Assembly (NCBI GenBank): GCA_014879375.1
Contig: JACSSF010000077.1
Span: forward strand, 1 to 46,357
DNA from: Lysobacteraceae bacterium
GTDB lineage: Bacteria > Pseudomonadota > Gammaproteobacteria > Xanthomonadales > Xanthomonadaceae
Direction of reading: 5' to 3'
DNA: 46,357 bases
The translations under genes were made by a program, and so were the position numbers. Shown here piece by piece: positions 40,780 to 46,357 of the stretch (within the stretch, counting starts at the first letter, position 1; each line of letters opens with the position of its first letter). Below the pieces are notes generated by a model. It saw only the letters and a list, made by a program, of their open reading frames with translations. It was not told the origin of the DNA and made no database searches.

Positions 40780-43755
40780 TTAGAAGTCGTACTGCACCAT
40801 GAACCGGACGCTACGCGGCGCCTGGAAGCTCGCCGGCATCAGGTAGGTATCGAGCGCTGCGCCCGGCTGGCCCAGCGGGACTCGCGTACCACCATCTTCA
40901 GCAACTTCATTCACCGAAGTCACCTTGCGGCTGTTCAATACATTGAACACGTCCACCTTGAACATCAGCCCTTTGGCCCACATCGGCTTGTAAGCGATGT
41001 TCAGGTCAAGCGTCTGGGTCCAGGGCAAACGACCTGCGGTACCACGCGGGGTGGCCTGGTTGTTGCAGCGGAAGAACGACGAGCCGTACGGATGCAGGTT
41101 GGTGTTGGGGTAAGCCGCCCACGGCAGGGTACCCAGACAGTTGTACGGGCGGCCGGACTGCAGGATGTAACTTGCGCCCACGGAAATTTCATCCGTAAAG
41201 TCAAAGCTACCAAATGCCTTCAGGCTGTGACGGCGGTCATTCGGCAGGTAGCCGTAGGAATCGACCATCAGTTCCTTGTAATCGAAGTCCTGGGTCACGC
41301 TGGTATCGGCCTGACCGATATCCGACTTCACGCCGCCTTCGGTGTTGCCCTTGCTCTTCGCCCAGGTATACGAAATCTGGTAGAAGCCGCGGTCGTAACC
41401 ACCCTGCACGAACATCTCAAGCGCGCTGTAGGTGCGCTTGGCCTCCGGGCTCAGAAGTGCACCCGGAATCGTGTACGAGGTCAGGATGCCATTGTCCTCG
41501 ATGTCGGTCAGGAATACCGCATCGGCGCCGGGGTTGAACATGCGGCAATACGGGAAGCCCGCGTTCGGGAGGACGGGACTCAAGCCATCAGCCACCGCTT
41601 GGTTGTATATCGGCGAGTAGTCACAGTTATCGTCAATGGCGGCCTTCAGGTCACGATAGATGCCACGCACGCCCAAGGTGGTGTGGTCAGTCAGGCTCTT
41701 CTGGAACCCGAGGATGTACTCATCCTGATACATGGGATCCAGGTTTTGGGCGGCGATGGTTGCAGCATTCTTCGGCTCGCCAAACTCGCCGTTCACGTAT
41801 TGGAGGGTGCTGATCGGAGTCAGGCCAATGGGTGCATTGGTGACGGGATCAATGCTGGTGAAGGTGTAGTTCTGGCGCGTGAATATCGATGCGCTCGCGC
41901 CTCGCACCGCCACACTGGCGGTAAGCGGGAGGGCATAGCGGCCAGCGTTACCGAACACCTTGAAAGTGGAGTCGCCAAAGACGTCCCACGAGAAACCCAA
42001 ACGTGGTGCGAACTGGTTCTTGATCTCGACGTACTTCTCGCCCTGACCGTTGAGGTTCTCGAAGGTATCCCAACGCACGCCAGCATAGACCATGAAGTTG
42101 TCGGTGATATTCCAGCTATCCTCAAGGTAAGCCGCCCACTGCTTGACTTCGACTTCTGCACCCTGACTCACGATCTGCTCGCGCACGATATCGCGACCGA
42201 GCGTTGCGCTATACGAGTAACGCCAGACGCGACCACCTTCATACGACTGGCCAGCCACCGATTTGTAATCATCGCGGTCGTAACCAAAGCGCAAACGGTG
42301 ATCGCCCAAGATCCATTCACCATCGACACGGAACTGCTTACGGGTATCACCACTGTCGATGCGGTCGATGGAGCCACCGGTCAGGTTGCACAACGAGCGA
42401 TAGGTCGGGTTACCGGTCAACGCCTTCTGTGCATCAGTGCGGATATCGGTGATGATCGGGCAGCCGCTAGCCGGATTGGCCAGATCACCCGTGTATTCCA
42501 CGCGGCGGCCGTCTGCCGTGACCAGATGCTGCGCGCGGCTGTACTTGCCATAGCCACCGAGAGCCGACAGGGTGAAGTTGTCCGTCAGGTAGCCCGTGTA
42601 CTTCAGGACGTAGTTGCGACCACCTGCCTCGGTGTAATTGGTGCCGAGGTAACCCTTGCGTTCCAGGCTGCCAAGATCATTGGCATAAATTCGCGTCTCG
42701 ATATCCTGGTCATCCGAAAACGAAGTGAACTCAAGCAGGTTGGAGTCGTTGATGTTCCAGTCCAGCTTGACCAGCCAGTTCGGCGCCTTGGTCGTGGCTG
42801 AGTTGTTCTGGGCACTTAGCACGCTACCGAAGGTTTCGGACTTGTCGCGACCATAGGACAAGATCGCATAGCCGAACAGGCGATCCTTTACCAGCGCCCC
42901 GCTCGCCCAGACATTCGCACGGGCGGTTTCAAGCTCGTCCTTGCTGTTGTCGCTGCGCAAGGATCCGTTGGTCTTGTAGACGTTGCGCTGCTCGGATGAC
43001 AACGAGGAGGGAGTGAAATAGATGTTGCCGCCTGCATGGAATTGATTGGTACCGCGCTTGGTGATCTGGTTGACCACGCCACCGGTTGAACGCCCAAACT
43101 CCGCACCATATCCGCCCGTGAGGGTCTGCTGTTCAGCGATCGCCTCGAACGGCACCTGCGAGTAGTTGAGGCTGCGGAACGAGTTGGTGATGTTGAAACC
43201 GTTGACGTAGTACTGGTTCTCCGCGACCGATGAACCACCGAAGGAGGCCAAGTTGCCGAATGCGGCATCACCGCGCACTGTACCGGGCGCCAGCAGCGCG
43301 ACAGAGGTGGCATTGTTGCCAACCGGAATCGCCTTCATCTGCTCCGCAGTCAGGATCGTGGTCGATTCCACGCTCGAGACGTCAATCGGGTTGACCACAT
43401 TCGAGCCAACAACCGTGACGGTGTCGAGGCTGCCAGCCGCACTGCTCACGAAGTCGACACTGCTCGCGGTGCCGATACTGACCGTGACGTCACGCGGGGA
43501 ACCCCCATTGCGAGTCACTTGATAGTTGCCGGTAGGAAGCTGCGAAAAACGGTAGCTACCGGTGGAGTCAACCGTGATGGTTCGGCTGAATCCGGTAGCC
43601 GGATTGGAAACGGTAATCGTATCGCCCGCAGTCGCCTTGCCCGCGACGGCACCCGCCGTATTGGTCTGGGCCTGGACGCCGCCAACGAAGCAAAGCCCCA
43701 TCGCCACGGCAAGTGCACTTCGCTTGAGCGAGGAGCGCATCGTATTAGAAGCCAT
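40780..43755 (-). CDS. Oar-like TonB-dependent receptor with N-terminal carboxypeptidase-regulatory-like domain
   Basis: Signal peptide; GDTITVSNPATGFSRTITVDSTGSYRFSQLPTGNYQVT domain; plug VPVGNNATSVALLAPGTV..., GYGAEFGRSTGGVVNQITKRGTNQFHAGG; C-terminal FMVQYDF. ATG at 43755 with GGGGG SD. Confidence 0.93.
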   Translation of the reverse strand: MASNTMRSSLKRSALAVAMGLCFVGGVQAQTNTAGAVAGKATAGDTITVSNPATGFSRTITVDSTGSYRFSQLPTGNYQVTRNGGSPRDVTVSIGTASSVDFVSSAAGSLDTVTVVGSNVVNPIDVSSVESTTILTAEQMKAIPVGNNATSVALLAPGTVRGDAAFGNLASFGGSSVAENQYYVNGFNITNSFRSLNYSQVPFEAIAEQQTLTGGYGAEFGRSTGGVVNQITKRGTNQFHAGGNIYFTPSSLSSEQRNVYKTNGSLRSDNSKDELETARANVWASGALVKDRLFGYAILSYGRDKSETFGSVLSAQNNSATTKAPNWLVKLDWNINDSNLLEFTSFSDDQDIETRIYANDLGSLERKGYLGTNYTEAGGRNYVLKYTGYLTDNFTLSALGGYGKYSRAQHLVTADGRRVEYTGDLANPASGCPIITDIRTDAQKALTGNPTYRSLCNLTGGSIDRIDSGDTRKQFRVDGEWILGDHRLRFGYDRDDYKSVAGQSYEGGRVWRYSYSATLGRDIVREQIVSQGAEVEVKQWAAYLEDSWNITDNFMVYAGVRWDTFENLNGQGEKYVEIKNQFAPRLGFSWDVFGDSTFKVFGNAGRYALPLTASVAVRGASASIFTRQNYTFTSIDPVTNAPIGLTPISTLQYVNGEFGEPKNAATIAAQNLDPMYQDEYILGFQKSLTDHTTLGVRGIYRDLKAAIDDNCDYSPIYNQAVADGLSPVLPNAGFPYCRMFNPGADAVFLTDIEDNGILTSYTIPGALLSPEAKRTYSALEMFVQGGYDRGFYQISYTWAKSKGNTEGGVKSDIGQADTSVTQDFDYKELMVDSYGYLPNDRRHSLKAFGSFDFTDEISVGASYILQSGRPYNCLGTLPWAAYPNTNLHPYGSSFFRCNNQATPRGTAGRLPWTQTLDLNIAYKPMWAKGLMFKVDVFNVLNSRKVTSVNEVAEDGGTRVPLGQPGAALDTYLMPASFQAPRSVRFMVQYDF

Positions 43756-44300
43756 TGTCAAACCCCCATAGATGGAAGAGGTGAATTAAGAACTCAATAA
43801 AGCCAAGGCAAGATCCAGTGCCCGACCGCCCGACTATAGACCCGGCAACGAAACGTTAACAAGAGGTTTCCTCTATTCATATTAATAAGGATCGCTTTTC
43901 GAGCCATGGATCACGTACGAATGCGTTCAACTCACGCCCTTCAAAGGCCATGCGACGGCTTCACGCCTGCCTCGAACGCCAACTATTTGGAGTGAATTGT
44001 TGATGAGGGGCCGATGTTGGCGAGAAGCCCTGCAAACCAAGGGATACCTAAATTAGTGCGACGCATCATTTCTGGATGATTGATGGCATCTATCACAACC
44101 ACCAAGTACCCAGGAGGGCCGGCAAACTTTGCCGCTCATGGCTTAAGTTCCATCAAGACCCAAGCCCTGAGAAATATTCATGATTTGTTCACTTTGGAAA
44201 ACCCCCGGTAATTTGGGCTTTCCGCCTCCCTAGCAAGGCCTGTCCGAACGTGATCCACGCAAATTTTCTTAACAAGACTTTAATTTTCGGGCGGGGCTAG

Positions 44301-44404
44301 TTACTATCCGGACAGCCGCGCGTTAAAGCTTCGTGATGAGTGACCGCGTGGTGACATAGCTTGCCTATGGCAGACGACACTAGCCCTCTTGGAGACAAAG
44401 AGTC
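44301..44404 (+). promoter_or_regulatory. Promoter/leader region of the right-edge TonB-dependent receptor
   Basis: TTTAAT, 17-nt spacer, TACTAT upstream. Leader holds hairpins CATAG-CTTGC-CTATG (44355-44369) and CTCTT-GGAGACA-AAGAG (44386-44402). Confidence 0.45.
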
Positions 44405-46357
44405 ATGAGCTTCAAAACCCATAAGCTACGCGATGCAATCATCATCGCACTCGCCGTAGGCGTTGCCGCTCCCGGCGTCGCCCTCGCACAGAACGCCGCG
44501 GAATCGGACAGCAAGACACTCGACCGCATCGAAGTGACCGGTTCGCGCATCAAGCGCGCCGAAATCGAAGGCGCCTTGCCCGTGACCGTGATCAGTCGCG
44601 ATCAGCTGGAGTCCAGCGGTGACATTTCGGTCGCCGACTTCCTGCGCAACACCTCGTTCAACACCTTCGGTTCGTACCAGTCCACCTCTGGCAGCTCGGG
44701 CCAGGGCTTCAGCGGCATCAGCCTGCGCGGCCTCGGCACCAGCCGCACCCTGATCCTGATCGACGGCCGCCGCGCCCCGACCGCGCCGATGATCGGCAAC
44801 TCGCAGGACCTGAACTCCATCCCGATGGCCGCCGTCGAGCGCATCGAGCTGCTGTCCGATGGCGCTTCAGCCATCTACGGTTCCGACGCCATCGGTGGCG
44901 TGGTCAACGTGATCACCCGCAAGGACTTCGAAGGCATCGAAGCCGCCATTGGCATGGGCATGCCCAGCGAGCCGGGTGGCGACACCAAGGAAATGAGCGT
45001 CGTCATGGGCAGCGCCGGTGAGCGCAGCCGCGTCATTGCGGGTGCTTCGTGGGATTCGCGCGATGTCATCTACACCCGTGACCGCGATTATTGGTACTCC
45101 TCCCCGGGCGCTTCGATCTATTCGAACAACTTCTCGCGCACCACCTCGACGGCCGCCAGCGCGTTGTTGGCTCACCCCACCTACGGCTCCGCCGTGCCCG
45201 GCCTGTGCACCAACGGTGACGACTCCGACCTGTTCTACCAGTCTGCCAACCGCAGCTGCCAGTTCAACCATTCCGCGACCTCGGCCAACCTGACCTCGCT
45301 GGACAACCGTTCCGTGTTCGCACGCGGTGACGTGCAGATCAACGACAACTGGACCTCGTACTTCACTGCGTCGGTTAATCGCACCAAGAGCTTCGGCCGT
45401 TATGCACCTGTGCCGTCCAGCCCGTGGCCGGGCGGCGCCATCCGCCTGGTGGCCGGCAGCCCGAACCATCCGGCGACCCCGGCGGCCAATGGTGGCCTGA
45501 ACCCGAATTGGGCCGACCCGTACTACCAGACGTTCCGCACTCAGGACGTGTTCCTGTTCCACCGTTTCGCCGCCCTCGGCCCGCGTGACGGCAACACCGA
45601 GAACACCACCAGCAACTTCATGCTGGGCTTCGAAGGCCTGCTGTGGGACAAGGTGGACGTGGACTTCGGCATGCGTTACGTGCAGTCACGCGCCATCAGC
45701 CTCGGTACCAATTACGTCGTCGGTGGCCTGGCACAGACCGCGATCACGGCCGGTCGCTACAACATCTATAACCCGTATGCCGGCAACCCCAATGGCTTGG
45801 GCATGACCGCGACGATCTCGCGTGACATGGAAACCTCGGTCAAGGAAGTCTACGGTACCGCCGGTTTCGACCTGTTCAGCCTGCCGGGTGGCAATGCCGC
45901 CGCCGTGGTCGGCGCGGAATACCGCGAAGAGGCCTATCAGGACATCTACGATCCACTGTCCTCCAGTGGCCAGATCGTCGGCTCGGCCGGCAACTCGGCT
46001 GCGGGCAGCCGCAACGTCAAGGCCGTCTACGCCGAAGTCCTGTTCCCGTTCTTCAACTCGTTCGAGATGAGCCTGGCCGGTCGCTATGACCAGTACAGCG
46101 ACTACGGCAACGACTTCGCACCGAAGGTGTCCTTCCGTTACCACCCGCTGGATTCGCTGACCTTCCGTGCCTCGTACGGCCAGGGCTTCCGTGCGCCGTC
46201 GCTGGACATCCTGTCGCAGGCTGCAGCCTTCAGCGCAGTGACCACTTCGGATCCGGCGACCTGCCTGATGTTCACCGGTTCGCTGTCGTGCAGCAACGCC
46301 CAGGTCTCGACCTACAGCATCTCCAACCCGAACCTGGAGTCCGAGAACTCCAAGCAG
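44405..46357 (+). CDS. TonB-dependent receptor (C-terminus cut by right window edge)
   Basis: MSFKTHKLRDAIIIALAVGVAAPGVALAQNAAESDSKTLDRIEVTGSRIKRAEIEGALPVTVISRDQLESSG...RTLILIDGRRAP...GASAIYGSDAIGGVVNVITRKDF; open to window end. Missing from the ORF track. Confidence 0.94.
   Translation, partial: MSFKTHKLRDAIIIALAVGVAAPGVALAQNAAESDSKTLDRIEVTGSRIKRAEIEGALPVTVISRDQLESSGDISVADFLRNTSFNTFGSYQSTSGSSGQGFSGISLRGLGTSRTLILIDGRRAPTAPMIGNSQDLNSIPMAAVERIELLSDGASAIYGSDAIGGVVNVITRKDFEGIEAAIGMGMPSEPGGDTKEMSVVMGSAGERSRVIAGASWDSRDVIYTRDRDYWYSSPGASIYSNNFSRTTSTAASALLAHPTYGSAVPGLCTNGDDSDLFYQSANRSCQFNHSATSANLTSLDNRSVFARGDVQINDNWTSYFTASVNRTKSFGRYAPVPSSPWPGGAIRLVAGSPNHPATPAANGGLNPNWADPYYQTFRTQDVFLFHRFAALGPRDGNTENTTSNFMLGFEGLLWDKVDVDFGMRYVQSRAISLGTNYVVGGLAQTAITAGRYNIYNPYAGNPNGLGMTATISRDMETSVKEVYGTAGFDLFSLPGGNAAAVVGAEYREEAYQDIYDPLSSSGQIVGSAGNSAAGSRNVKAVYAEVLFPFFNSFEMSLAGRYDQYSDYGNDFAPKVSFRYHPLDSLTFRASYGQGFRAPSLDILSQAAAFSAVTTSDPATCLMFTGSLSCSNAQVSTYSISNPNLESENSKQ

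Noticed and set aside
41092-42801. 569-aa plus-strand ORF antisense to the Oar-like TBDR
   Set aside because: The sense frame has signal peptide, plug and barrel features; the antisense frame has none.
43906-43995. 29-codon ORF MDHVRMRSTHALQRPCDGFTPASNANYLE in the inter-TBDR spacer
   Set aside because: No SD, no recognisable signal or motif, too short to separate from chance.

Overview
GC-rich chromosomal segment whose gene content fits Xanthomonadales/Lysobacteraceae (inference from gene families, not searched). I support about 42 protein-coding genes, mostly housekeeping. They include an SDR epimerase (cut by the left edge), relA, hrpA, dps, pyrB-ruvX-yqgE, pilU/pilT, yggS-proC, a dodecin-pdxH-NIF3-like-BtuF-like run, aroK-aroB, hemE, a periplasmic-propeller hybrid histidine kinase, cytochrome b561, sdaA, metX-metB-hom, an M23 peptidase, tag, prfC, hemolysin III, a CBS protein, a GT2, mtgA and hslO. 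The right end (about 36.5-46.4 kb) is more accessory-like: a secreted protein with a structured leader, two tandem TPR-sulfotransferases, an Oar-like TonB-dependent receptor (TBDR), a 650-bp lower-GC spacer and a second TBDR cut by the right edge. Both edge-truncated genes are missing from the supplied ORF track. The best-supported non-coding signal is the metX leader: an S-box/SAM-I-type riboswitch, a perfect hairpin overlapping the Shine-Dalgarno of metX, and a perfect 24-bp palindrome abutting the -35 box. The best candidate for an uncharacterised system is the TBDR / strong hairpin / paired TPR-sulfotransferase cassette. No tRNA, rRNA, CRISPR array, IS element or prophage was recognised. 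Many long ORFs in the track are antisense artefacts of high GC.
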